Position numbers and translations under genes: made by a program | In this document: one piece after another, positions 36,501-50,373 of the stretch | Layout of the letters: each line of letters starts with the position of its first letter | Numbering within the stretch: position 1 is the stretch's first letter | NCBI GenBank assembly: GCA_019925105.1 | Contig: JAHGAU010000008.1 | Location: forward strand, 1,116,001-1,180,000 | Length of the DNA: 64,000 bases | DNA from: Niebla homalea | Taxonomy: Eukaryota > Ascomycota > Lecanoromycetes > Lecanorales > Ramalinaceae | Direction: 5' to 3' | Notes under the pieces: generated by a model | Database searches by the model: none | What the model saw: the letters and a program-made list of their open reading frames with translations, nothing else | Told to the model about the DNA's origin: nothing

Positions 36501-39331
36501 AATATATATCCGGTTAATGATATTAACTTAACCGTTTTATAACGTAATATTTAAAGGTTAATAAAGTATAATAAAAAATAAAGTGGGAAATTAGAGTTTA
36601 TTTTTAAGTTTTTACCCTTTAAAAGATAAAATAATATAATAATTAATACCTTTAATAATAAGATTAAAACTCTTAAAAAAGCGTTTTTTTATCCCCGTTA
36701 AAAGTTAATTTAAGCGATATTAAAAGTACTATATACCTTAACCTTAAATTAATAAATAAAATAATAATATAGAATATAATAATTAAAACGATTAATAAAT
36801 TAAAAAAGAATAAAGCCTTAAGGTTAAATAATATCCTTAATAAGTTTTTATTAATAATAATTTTACCGTTTAAGAATATCTTTATTTACTTATTTTAAGC
36901 ATATTTTAATGGTTATTATTACCCGTATAAGTTTAGGGAAGTAAAAACGATTATCTTTAAGAAATTAATAAAGCCGGATTACTCCGAAGTAAAATCTTAT
37001 AAGTTAATCGTATTCCTTTATTTATTAAGGAAAGCCTTAAAAACGGTAATAATAAAAATCCTTAATAATTATATAAAGAGTTACGGTTTTCTTTTTAATT
37101 AATAAATAAGAATAAAGAAAAATCGGTTAACGGAAACGGTTCTTAAGGGATTAATTAACGGCGTATATATAATATAAAGCCACGGGAATAATACATTATA
37201 AGTCTTTTTTCTTTTAATATTATAAAAGCCTTTAATAAAATAAATTATTAAAAATTATTATATAACTTAAGGAAGAAAGGAATATTATTCTTTTTAATAA
37301 GGTAAATAAAAAGCTTCTTAAATAATTAAATTATATTAATTAACTTAAAATAAAAAATAAGCCCAATAAAGCTTATTATAATTAAAATCCCTTAAAAATT
37401 ACTTATTTTTTTTATATTATTTTTATTCTTTAACGGTCCGTTAATTAAAGAATTAAATAAATGAAAATAAAAGATTTAAATTAAAAGCTTTATTAATAAT
37501 ATATATTTTTTAATTTATAATATTTTTATACGTATAAATTATTTAGAGTTAAAGAAGGCCTATAAAGTTTATTTCCGGTAAATAAGGATTTACGGAGCTT
37601 AATTTATGCTATATAAGTATAAACTCGTTTATATAATTAAAAACTTAAAGTTATAAAATATAATAATTATAATAAACTTAAGTAAAAATATGGTAAAATT
37701 AAATATTAGTATTTAAATTTTTAATTTTTAAATAAATAAAAAGCTTAATTAAAGAAATTATATAAAAAAGGTTTAAAAGAAAATAACTTTATAAGAAAAA
37801 GGCTTTATTTATTTCGTTATATCGATATAAAAAGTTACTTTATAAAAGGCCCGGACCGTTTATTAAGCGGTAATAAAGCCGGTTATAATATACGTTACGG
37901 TTATTTAATATATACTTAAAGGTAACTTAAGATATAAGAAAAAGTTTATTTAAATATTATAAAAAGTCTAGAACCGGTACTTAAAAGTAGTTAATAACGT
38001 TTATAAAATAACCTTTATCCCGGTATTAAAATCCGAAATCTTTATATTATTAATTAAAGTCTCGTTTAATTAAATAATTACTTAAATAAGGCTTAAAAAG
38101 TATATGTACTCGGTTATAACAATAGGAAATAAAAAGATTTACTAAAATCTTAAAAGGCCCTAAGTTAAAAAAGGTAAAGTAAAAGTCCTTATCCCTTTTC
38201 TTATTAAAGTAAAATAAGAATAGATTAAGAAGGAGGTCGACTTTATTAATATTTTAAAGGTTAATTTAAATATATATAAATTTTTATTAAGTTTAAAGGA
38301 GGCCGAGGTTAAAAGGATCTAAAGAATAAAGGTTATAGCGATCGCCCGGTAAGTTATAATAAAATAAATTACATATTAATAAATATATAAGGATTTTATA
38401 TCTTAAGGATATTAATATTTAATTCTTAATAATAAAATAATTCTTAATAAATATTTTTATTATTATAAAATTATAAAAAAAAACGATAACGTATTAATAA
38501 TTTAATTCCGGATAAGTAAGAATAATTGAATTTATTTTTTATTTATTATATATACTAAAGGTTGAATTAATATTAACTATAAATATAAATAAAGAAAATA
38601 GGACGTTATATATATTCTTATTTTTTATTTTTTATTTACGGAAGTTAAATTAAGATTTATAATAAAGGTTAATATTTATAATTATTATTAAATATTATTT
38701 ATAAAGCGAAATATCCGGGTAACCCTTAAATTCATAATGTTTACCCGATTATTATTATAGTTTAATTTTATTATAAAAATAAATAAAATTATTAAAAACC
38801 TCGTAAAAAAGGCTTATTACCGGTTAAAGAAGAAAAAAGAAGCGGAAACTGATTATATTAAACCGGAAAGCCTTTTTTTAAACCGTAAAGATATAATAAT
38901 AAACGTTTATTAAAAATTTTTAAAAAGTTAATAGCGATAATAATATAAAAAGAATATATATTAAACGCGTAAGTATTAATAAAAAATATTTAAAAATATT
39001 TCGTAAAATTAATATAATATAAATATATAAAGGAATAAAAGAATAATAAGCTTAAAGGTAACCTTTATAAGGATATAATCGTAATATTATAGATTTTCTT
39101 GGGGGAATTAAAATACAGGAAATATATAAATAAATTATTACTCTCTAGATAACCGTTAATATTTTTTACCTTAAGGGATAGAGGGTAAAGGCCTGGTAAA
39201 CGCCGGTTTTTGCCTTAATATTATAAATATCAGGTTTTTACGGTTATTAATAAGGCTAAAAGGCCGCGTATTAAGGAACGCCGGAATTAGCTTAGCTAGA
39301 TCCGTAGTATAAATCAATCAATCAATCAATC
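33535..39331 (+). mobile_element. full-length Tad-like LINE, RIP-inactivated
   Basis: About 5.8 kb, flanked by a 13-bp duplication AATTTAAAAGTAA (33522-33534 and 39332-39344). The 3' end is a run of AATC repeats after GCTTAGCTAGA. Conceptual reading of the 3' two-thirds gives a LINE endonuclease end (near 36.0-36.1 kb), then reverse transcriptase with KAFNKINY (about 37.22-37.26 kb), SFLNN.ILIN, and the catalytic Asp-Asp as Asn-Asn (37495-37500), all changes attributable to RIP. Stops pervade both presumed ORFs. The first 2 kb would be the gag-like ORF1. Non-functional. Confidence 0.85.
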
Positions 39332-39344
39332 AATTTAAAAGTAA

Positions 39345-41279
39345 TATACGTTAAACGTAAAAATATAAGTATTTATTTTTTAAATACAGATTTCTAAAAT
39401 ACGGAAATAAATTTACGATTTCTATTTAATATAATATTAAAAAGAATTCTTTATCCTTATTTTATTAATTTAATTAATAATAATTTTACTTAATTATTAA
39501 CCTTAAATTTAATATTATTAAAGAATAAAAATACGTATTCAAAGAACTTATCGGTAATAATAAAAAATAGATTATAATTATATTAATTTAATAGAACGAT
39601 AATAAAGTCTATATAAATTATATAAAAAATTATTAATAAACTTAGAATTAATTAAAGCGATTTATAAAATATATATTTTTTAATTTATATTTATATTTAT
39701 ATTTAAAGTAATATATAATATATTTCCGTAATTATTTATTTAACCTAAATAAATATACTAAGTTTATTAATTTATTATGAAATCGGTTAAAATTATCATA
39801 TAATAAATTATTATATATTTATTAAAAGATTACTTTTTTAAGTTTATTAAATATATATAATTATAATAGATAATTAACGGATTTTAAGTTATAAATAAGG
39901 CCGTCTTTTAATATAAAGTGAAGTTAATCTTTATATCTTATAAATTCAACTTTTCTTTTATTATTAATATTTTTTATAAATTTATTTATATTTTACTTTT
40001 TATATATTCTTTTTTAATTTACTTTTTAAACTTATTTAAAATATAAACATAATAAAAAACAATTAATTTATTATTATTTACGTTATTAAGAATTCTGATT
40101 TCTATAAATAAATTCTGTATATTATTAATTAATCGTAAAGATATATTAAAAAAATATTTTTAAATTTAACTTATAAAGTAATAAATTATCCTTAATATAA
40201 TATATTATAACCGTAATATTTAATTGCTTTAATATATTAATATTGGTAAATAATGGTTAATTAAGATTGTAATATATAAGAAACGATAGTTTTAAAAATA
40301 CGTTTTTTAAATCCTTAAAAATATGGTCCTTTTCTTAAGTAAATATAAATTTAATCCGAAATATTTTTTACGTACGGCGTAAACCGGTATATTCTGGATT
40401 TATTTTTTTAAATTTTATAATAAGGGAGATTTTATATATTTAAAGCGAAATAATATATTAAATATAATTTTTAATTTTAATATATAATTAATTTATAGAA
40501 CTAAAAAAAACTTTAAGGTTTTTTAGATAAGTTAAAAAATTTAAAACTTTAGATAACTTTAATTTTATTATTAAGTATAGATATCCTTAAAAAATCGACT
40601 TATTAATTAAAGAGTTGAATTATAAAATAATTAATAAATAATTTTATTAATAAAAAATTTACATAATTATATTTAAAAATTTTAAAAACTTAATATAAAT
40701 AAATAATATATTTTTTTAATAAATAATCAAAAATAATTAAATTATTTATAAATATTTACGTAAATTTCCATATTAAATATAATATGTTATTTACTTATCT
40801 TTATATATATAGAGGATTATTTTTAAAACTTATTAACATAATTAAAAATTCCTTTTAACTTTTATAAAAAATAATATAAAATTTATATTAATTAAATTTA
40901 TATATAAGAAATTAATAAAAATAACTGCGGGTATTAATTACAATAATATATTTATAATTTATAATTAAAGGAATTATCTTTTATTATAATAATAACCGAT
41001 ATAAATTAAAGATCGTAATTTTATTAAATAATTAAATATTAATTATAATATAGCTTTTATATCTATTTAAAATATTACGTTAAATAATAAAAGTAGAATA
41101 TAAAAATTCCGTAATTTATATACATTAATATAATTTACTTTTATTATATATTTTATTTAAAGCTTAATTTATAATTTTTTAATTTTTATACTTAATATTA
41201 TATATTTCCTTAAGTTTAATAATTATATTAAGTTAGAAATTAATAAATATATATTAGATTTTTTTTTTATAATTAATAT
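39345..41279. repeat. RIP-degraded A+T-rich DNA
   Basis: Very A+T-rich with no identifiable domain. By position it may be part of the Gypsy element interrupted by the next LINE and continuing at 52989. Confidence 0.5.
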
Positions 41280-44200
41280 ACGGAGATGGCGACGAACAAA
41301 GGAGACCCCCGGGGTCCAAGACGATGCGTATACGTATAGCTTAAGTAATAGTAATACGAATATATTAACCGTAATAAACGGAGGTAATATAATAGTTAAA
41401 AACGAAATAATAAGTAAGTAGGCAGCCTATATTAACATAAATAGCGATAACGCGTATAGATAACGTAATAATAATAAGTCGGATAAATATTAAAGTAAGT
41501 AAAAGGATTAAAGTTAATAAAATATACGTATAAAAACGCGTAAAACGCGTAAAAAGTAGTAAGTAAAAGGATTATTAAAAAAAGCTTAAAAAGCGGCGTT
41601 AATAATAAAGATAAGCGGTACGTAAATATAGCGCGGAAAAAGATTCGGTAAAATTAAGGGTATATAGAATAAAAAAGCGATAAATAAAAAAGTAAACTTA
41701 TAAATACTTAAAGAAATAAAACGGGAAATATAAATTATTTTACGTAAAGGGGAAATATAAATAACGATAAAACGGTAAAGGCATTAAACGGTTTTTTTAC
41801 GGCGGGGTAAAAGGATATTATATTAAAAACGTAATTAATATTATAGATTAAATTAAAAGGAATAAAAGACTTTTATGTAAAAGTAAAAAAGGGTAAAAAA
41901 AACTAGAGCGGTTATATAAGGCTTAAAAGACGGTAATAAAATTATTAGTAAATAACGGTAAAGGGAATTAAAGGAATATAATATAAAGTAAAAAAATAAT
42001 AAACGGAGTTTTATAAACGGAAGGAATTTAAATAATAAAGGTTATAAAAATAGTATTTTTTACGGCGGGAAGGAAATAAAAATAAAAGAGAAGGTAACGG
42101 CGTTAAGGAAAATAAGCATAATAATAATCTATTTATTAAACGTTAATAAAAAAAACGTAACTATAAAAATAAACCCTTTATAATTAATAAAAACGTTTTA
42201 CGTAATAAAAACGTTTTACGTAATAAAAACGTTTTACGTAATAAAAACGTTTTACGTAATAAAAGAGTTATTAATAAAATAGATTATTATAATATATAAA
42301 CTATAAAGTAACGATATCCTTTCTAATATAACGTCCTTAAAAATAAAAGAAAAATTAAAAAAGTTAAAGGATTAAGCTTATAAAAAGGATTTTAAAACCA
42401 TAAAAGTATTAAAATAATCGTTTATTATTATAGTAAATAAAACATATTTAACGAAGTTTATAAAAAAAGAAAAAAATTTTACCTTAAAATATATAAAAAA
42501 AGAAAATATAATTCTTTACCTTAAGTTAAAGATCATTAATTATAAACTTCCCCTTATAATAAAGAAACTAAATACTTTTAATCGGATAAAAAAATACTTT
42601 ATAATTATCTTAAATATAACGTTAATAAGGATATATAACGATATCCTTAATAAAAAAATAATAAAAAGTAAGTCTTTAAAGTTAATTAAATTATAAAATA
42701 AAGTGGTAAATATTTATTAATATTTTAAATATTAAAAATACAGGTATATTATTATAAGGTACCCGAATAAGACAAAGTATATAATATATATTAAAGATTA
42801 TAAGATTTATAAATATATAAGCTTAATAATAAAGGGTTAAATAAAGAACGCCTTAAAATATATTATATATAATAAAGATAACTATTTAACTTAAGAATTT
42901 AAGTACGATATTAAGATTAAAGAAATTTAATAAAAAGAGGTAAAGATTACGGTTAAAGTTTAACTCTATAATTCGTATAAATCAGGGTTATTAAGGTAAT
43001 TAAAAATAATTTTAAAATATAAATTAAATTAATTAAATAAGGAAAAATAAATAGTAATAACGGATAAAAAAAAAAGGAAACTCCTTCTAATACCGGTTTT
43101 AAAAGTTAACCGTTTTAAATTAATAATAATAACCGGGAAAATATTAAATTAAAAAATTTTTAATTTTAATAAAAAGTTTATAGCTTAAACAGGCGTTAAA
43201 GGGGAGTCCTTATAGAAGTTAATAAGTAATATATTAATACTCTTAAGGGTAATATAATATAACGTTTATAATAAAATAATTAAAACAATATTATTAATAT
43301 TTAAGTTTAAGGAAATAAAGGACGTTAACGTTACAGCGATATAAGAATTATTATATAATCTACATATATATTTATTTATTAACTTAAAAAAGGGGTTTTA
43401 CTTAACTTTTAAAAAGGATAAAACGATTAAAATATACTTCTTTATAAATAAAAAACTTAACGTAAATAATTAAAACGTTAATTATTATAATAAAAATTTA
43501 TATACGCTCCGTATTATAAAAAAGGGAAACTTAAAAAGGGACCTTAATATTTATAATATATATAATTTATTACCGCTTAATAAAAAAAGCTTTTATAATA
43601 CCGTTATTTAAAAATATCTTATTTATATTAAAAAAGTATATATTATTCAAAAATTTTAATTTATATTATTATATATTGAACAAAGAAGGACGTACGATAA
43701 GTTATATTAAATTAAAGGACTTATTAATAATTATTACGCGGATTAACTTATTATTTTTAATATTATAAAAAATCATTATATAAAAAGATTATAAATTTAA
43801 AATAATAATTAACCTAATTTTTAATACGGAGGGGGTTATTAATACGGTAATAATATATAAGCCTTATAAAAACTTAAAATATAATTTAAATTATATACCG
43901 ATATAAATAACCTTAAATTGGATTATCAATATAACTTTATTATTATTAATAAAAAAAAAATATAAAAAACGGTTAAGGAAGTTAAGGTATATATAAAGGC
44001 AGGGGAAACGGTAGCTTAATTTACGGACCTTTTATGGTTAAATAATAAAAAGTAAATCGATCTTTTTATAGAATAATTAATAAATATATTGAATAAAATA
44101 ATTAAAAAAACGGTCTTAATAACGAAATTTTCTTAAAGAGTTAAGACTTATTAAAATAAAAAGTATATAATTATAATTATAAAGGTTAAAAAGTTAATTA

Positions 44201-44538
44201 AACGGGTTACTTAATATAAGAATAAAAAGATATTTATATAATTAAAAAAAACTTAAAAGGTAAAAGAAAAAATTATTAAAAAAATTAAATAAATATATTT
44301 CCGGTTAACGGTATATAACTTAACCGTTTTATCCCTTAAGGTTTAAAAGTTAATGAAATATAATAAAAAATAAAGTAAGAAATTAAAGTTTATTTTTAAG
44401 TTTTTACCTTTTAAAAAATAAAACGGTATAATAATTAATACCTTTAATAATAAAATTAAAGCTTTTAAAAGGGTATTCTTTTTACCCTTATTAAAAGTTA
44501 ACTTAAGCAATATTAAAGGTATTATATATTTTAACCTT
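41280..44538 (+). mobile_element. LINE, outer copy, 5' part
   Basis: Same LINE family. It is interrupted at ATTTTAACCTT (44528-44538) by an inner LINE and resumes at 50374. Together the two parts give about 5.86 kb, i.e. full length. RIP stops throughout. The exact 5' boundary is uncertain by about 15 bp and I could not confirm its TSD. Confidence 0.8.
42193..42264. repeat. 18-bp tandem array, four units, inside a LINE
   Basis: Four identical units ACGTTTTACGTAATAAAA. The other LINE copies have a single related unit at this place. Perfect identity in an otherwise mutated element implies expansion after RIP. Confidence 0.9.
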
Positions 44539-47500
44539 GAAATTATTTTCCTGAATGAAGGGAATGGCGATGAACAAAGGGACCTTAGAGGTCTAAAACG
44601 ATGCGTATACGTATAGCTCTCGTAATAATAAAGAAAATATATTAAATACGATAAGTAGAAGTAACGTAATGGTTAAAAATAAGGTAATAAACGGGTAAAT
44701 AACCTATATTAATAGAAATAACGACGACGTATACGGGTAATATAATAATAATAAGCCGGATAATACTTAAAATAAATAACTAAATTAAAGTTAATAAAAT
44801 ACGCGTATTAAAGTATATAAAATACATAATAACAATACGGAAATAATAGGTAAATAAGGGGGTAGGAAGGCCGGTACGGTATCGGCGGTGAGGAATACGG
44901 GCAGGGGAAAAGGGCAAAAAAACCGTAATAAAAGTATTATTAAGGGTATATAAAGGGGAAATAAAGTTAATAAAAAGGATAAGACCTTAAGGGGTTAAAA
45001 ATAAAAGGCGGAAACGGTACGTTGCCCGGTAAATAAGGGTGAAAAGGCGGTAAAGGAAGCAATAAAAACCTTAAAAGGATTCCTTACGGTAAAACAAAAG
45101 GATATTACGTTAAAAACCTAGCCGATATTACGGATTAAGCTAAAAAAACGTAAAGGACTTCTATATAAAAATAGGGTAAAGTTAGAAAAAACGGAGTAAT
45201 TATAGGGCTTTTAAAAAGTGGTAATAAGGGCATTAATAAAGGGTAGAGATAACGGCTTAAAGTTAAATATATAAAGCAAAAATACGAAAATAATAGCCCT
45301 TTAAATAAGAAAAAGCTAAGCAATAAGGATAATAAAGGGGGTATTTATAGCAAAGAATAAAAGGATAACGGAGGAGAAAATAATTATATTAAAGAAAACG
45401 AGGATAATAACGGTTCGCCTATTTAATAATAAAAAGAAAAATACAGTTATAAAGGTAAATCCGTTATAATTAATAAAGACTTTTAAGGTAATAACGGAAC
45501 TATTAATAAAGTAGATTATTATAATACGTAAACTATAAAGTAAAAATATTTTCCTTAATATAATATTTTTAAAGGTAAAAGAAAGCTTAAAGAAATTTAA
45601 GGTTTAAATTAATAAGGGAGAATATAAGTTAATTAAGGTTTTAAAATAATTATTTACCGTTATAATAAATAAAATATACTTATTACGTTTTAAGGAAACC
45701 GAGAAAAAGGTTATATTAAAGAATATAAAAAGAAAGAATACGGTTTTTTACTTAAGGCTTAAAATCGTTAATTATAGGTTTCCACCGGTAATAAAAAAAT
45801 TTAATTCCTTAAAACGTATAAAGAAATACTTTATTATTATATTAAGTATAATATTAATAAAGATATATAATAACGTCTTAAATAAAAAAAATTATTAAAA
45901 AGAAATCTCTTAAAATAATTTAATTATAAGATAAAATAGTTAATATTTATTAATATTTTAAATATTAAAATTATAAATATATTATTATAAAATATTTTAA
46001 TATTATAAAGTATATTTTTTATATTAAGGGTTACGATATTTATAAGTATATAAAGTTAATAATTAAAAGGCTTATAAAGGATACGTTTAAATACGTTATA
46101 TATAATAAGAAGGGATACTTAATATAGGATTCTAAATATATAATAAGAGTTAAGGAAATTAAATATAAGGAAATTTAAATAATTATAAAAATTTAACGGT
46201 ATAATACGTATAAAATTAATTTAATAAATTAATTAAAGGTAGCCTTAAAACGTAAGCTTAATTAATTAAATAATAAAGGGTAAATAACGGTAACGGATAA
46301 AGTAAAAAAGAGAAAGCTTTTTATAATTCCGACCTTAAAAGCCGGTTATTTTACCTTTTTAATAATAATCAGGAAAATATTAAATTAAAAAACGCTTAAC
46401 TTTAATAAAAAGTCCGTAACTTAAATAAATATAAAAAAGGAGCCTTTATAAAAATTAATATATAGTATATTAACGTTTTTAAGAGTAATATAATATAACG
46501 TTTATAATGAAAAAATTAAAATAATAATATTAATATTTAAGTTTAAAAAAGTTAAGGATATTAACGTTATAATAATATAGGAATTATTATATAGTTTATA
46601 TATATATTTATTTATTAACTTAAAGAAAAGGTTTTACTTAATTTTTAAGGGGAATAAGATAACCAGAATATATTTTTTTATAAATAAATAACTTAATATA
46701 AATAGCTAAGATATTACTTATTATAATAAAAACCTTTATATACTCCGTATTATAAACGAAAAGGACTTAAAGGGCGACCTTAATATTTATAATATATATA
46801 ACCCGCCGCCGGTTAATAAGGAGGAACCGTTTATAATATTATTATTTAAAAAGGTTTTAATTACCTTAAGTAAATAAATATTACTTAAAAACTTTAACTT
46901 ATATTATTATATATAGAATAAAAAAAAAGCGTATAATAAATTATATTAAATTAAATAACCTATTAATAATTATTATTTAAGCTAATTTCTTATTATTAAT
47001 ATTATAAAAGATTATTATATAAAAAGTTATAAATTTAAAACGATAATTAATTTAACCTTTAATATAAAAAAAGTTACCGGCATAATTATAATATATAGGC
47101 TATAAAAGGACTTAAAATATAGCTTAAATTATATACCGATATAAATAATTTTAAATTAAATTATTAATATAACTTTATTATTACCGGTAAGGAGAACGTA
47201 AAAAACGGTTAAAAAAGTAAAAATTTATATAAAAATAAAGGAAATAATAAGATAATTTATGGATTTTCTTTAATTGAATAATAAAGACCGGATTAACCTT
47301 TTTATAAAGTAAATAATAAAAGTATTAAACGAAATAATTAATAAAATTATCTTAATAATAAAACCCTTTTAAAGAATTAAAATTTATTAAAATAAAAAGT
47401 ATATAATTATAATTATAAAGGCGAAAAGTTTAATTAAATAAACTTTTAAATATAAAAATTAAGAAATACTTAATTGATTAAGAATTACTTAAAAAGAAAA

Positions 47501-50371
47501 AAAAGATTATTAAGAAAGTTAAATAAATATACTTTTAATTTATAATATATAATTTAATAGTTTTATTTTATAGTATTTAAAAGTTAATAAAATATAATAA
47601 AGAATAAAGTAGGAAATTAAAGTTTATCCTTAAATTCCCGCCCCTTAAAAGACTTAATAATATATTAATTAATATCTTTAATAATAAAATTAAGGCCCTT
47701 AAAGGAGTATTCTTCCCTTTTCCGTTAAAAGTTAACTTAAATAATATTAACGGTATTATATATCCCGACCCTATATTAATAAATAAAGTAATAATATAAA
47801 ATATAATAATTAAAGCAATTAATAAATTAAAGAAGGATAAAGCCTTAAAATTAAATAAAATTCTTAATAAATTCCTATTAATAATAACTTTATTATTTAA
47901 AAGGATTTTTATTTACCTTTTTAAATATATTTTAACGTCGGTTATTATTTACGTAAGTTTAAGGAAATAAAGATAATTATCCTTAAGAAGCTTATTAAGC
48001 CAGATTACTTTAAAGTAAAATCTTATAAACTTATTATATTCCTTTATACGTTAAGGAAAATTTTAAAAATAATAATAATAATAAAGATCTTTAACGATTA
48101 TATAAAGAATTATAGACTTCTCCCCGATTAATAAATAAAAATAAAGAGAGGTTAATTAATAAAAATAGCCTTTAACGGATTAATCAATAATATATATATA
48201 ATATAAGATTACGGGAAAAAATATATTATAAGTTTTTTTCTTTTAATATTATAAATATTTTTAATAAAATAAACCATTAAAAGTTATTATATAACTTAAG
48301 GAAGAAAAAGATATTTTTTTTTTTAATTAAGTAAATAAAGAATTTCTTAAATAACTGAATTACGTTAATTAACCTAAGATAAAAAATAAGTTTAATAAAG
48401 CCCACTATAATAAGGATTCCTTAAAAATTACTTATTTTTCCTATATTATTTTTATTCTTTAACGGTTTATTAATTAAAAAGCTCGTTAAGTTAAAATAAA
48501 AGGTTTAAATTAAAGGCTTTATTAACGACGTTTACCTTTTAACCTATAGTACTTTTATATATATAGATTATTTAAAACTAAAATAAACTTATAAAATCTA
48601 TCTTTAATAAATAAGGACTTACGGGGCTTAATTTACGCTATATAAATATAAGCTTATCTATATAATTAAGAACCCGAGGTTATACGATATAATAATTATA
48701 ATAGACTTAAATAAAATTATAATAAAGCCGGATATTAATATTAAAGTCCTTAACCTTTAAGTAAATAAAAAGTTTAATTAAAAGGATTATATAAGAAAGG
48801 CTTAAAAGAAAATAACTTTATAAAAAAAAGGCTTTATTTATTTTATTATATTAATATAAAAAGTTACGTTATAAAAGGCCCGGACTATTTATTAAGTTAT
48901 AATAAAACTAGCTATAATATACGTTATAGCCATTTAATATATACTTAAAGGTATTCCGGGATATAGGAAAAAGCTTATCCGGATATTATAAAAGGTCCAG
49001 AACCGGTATTTAAGAGTAATTAACGATACTTATAAAGTAATTTTTACCCCGGTATTAAAGTTTAAAATCTTTATATTACTTATTAAGGTTTTATTAAATT
49101 AAATAGTCATTTAAGTAAAATTAAAGAAATATATATACTTAATTACGATAATAGGAAACGGGCGGATCCGTTAGAATCTTAATAGGTTTTAAGTTAAAAA
49201 GAATAAATTAAAAATACCTATTTTTCCTCCTATTAAAATAAAGTGAAAATAAGTTAAAAAGGAAGTTAACCTTATCGGTATTTTAAAGGTTAATTTAAAC
49301 ATATATAAACTCCCGTTAAATATAAAAGAAATTAAAATTAAAAGGATTTAAAAAGTAAAAATTATAGCGATTATTTTATAAATTACAATAAAGTAAATTA
49401 AACGTTAATAAGGGTATAAGGACTTTATACTTTAAAATTATCGCTATTTAACTTTTAACGATAAAAAGATTATTAATAAGTATTTCCGTTATTATAATAT
49501 TATAAAAAAGGATAATAATATATTAACGATTTAACTTTAAATAAATAAAAACAGTTTAATTTACTTCCTATTTATTATATATATTAAAGGTCGGATAAAC
49601 GCCGGATATAAATATAAATAAAGAAAATAGGGTACTATATATATCCTTATTTTTTATCCTTTATTTACGAAGGTTAAATTAAAACTTATAATAAAAGTTA
49701 ATACTTATAATTACCGTTAAATATTATTTATAAAGTAAAATATCCGGGTAATTATAAGGTTTATAATATTTACCGGATTATTACTATAATTTAACCTTAT
49801 TATAAAAATAAATAAAGTTATTAAAAACCTTATAAAGAAAGCCCGTTATTAATTAAAAAAAAAAAAAGAGAAGCGAAAACTGGTTACGTTAATTATATAA
49901 ACCGGAAAATATTTTTTTATAACCGTAAAAATATAATAATAAATACTTATTAAAAGTTCTTAAGGAATTAATAACGATAATAATATAAAAAAGGTATATA
50001 TTAAATACGTAAATATTAATAAAAATATTTAAAGGTATTACGTAAAATTAAAGTAATATAAATATATAAAGGAACGGAAGAGTAATAAGCTTAAAAATAA
50101 CCTTTATAAGGATATAATTATAATATTATAGATTTTCTTAAAGGAATTAAGATATAGGAAGTATATAAATAAATTATTACTTTTTAAACGGCCGTTAATA
50201 TCCTTTACCTTAAAGGATAAAGGATAAAGGTTTAATAAACGCCGGTTTTTACTTTAACGTTATAAGTATCAGGTTTTTACGGTTACTAATAAAAACCAAA
50301 AACCGCGTATTAAGGAACGCCGGAATTAGCTGAACTAGACCCGTAATATAAATCAATCAATTAATTAATCA
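44539..50371 (+). mobile_element. LINE, inner copy nested in another LINE
   Basis: About 5.83 kb, with the same 5' GGGAATGGCGATGAAC and 3' GAACGCCGGAATTAGC...AATCAATC ends. Flanked by ATTTTAACCTT at 44528-44538 and 50374-50384. It carries the whole EN-RT region in degraded form. Its 5' end keeps about 22 bp (GAAATTATTTTCC...) that other copies lack or have altered, so this is probably the most complete 5' end. Confidence 0.85.
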
Positions 50372-50373
50372 AT

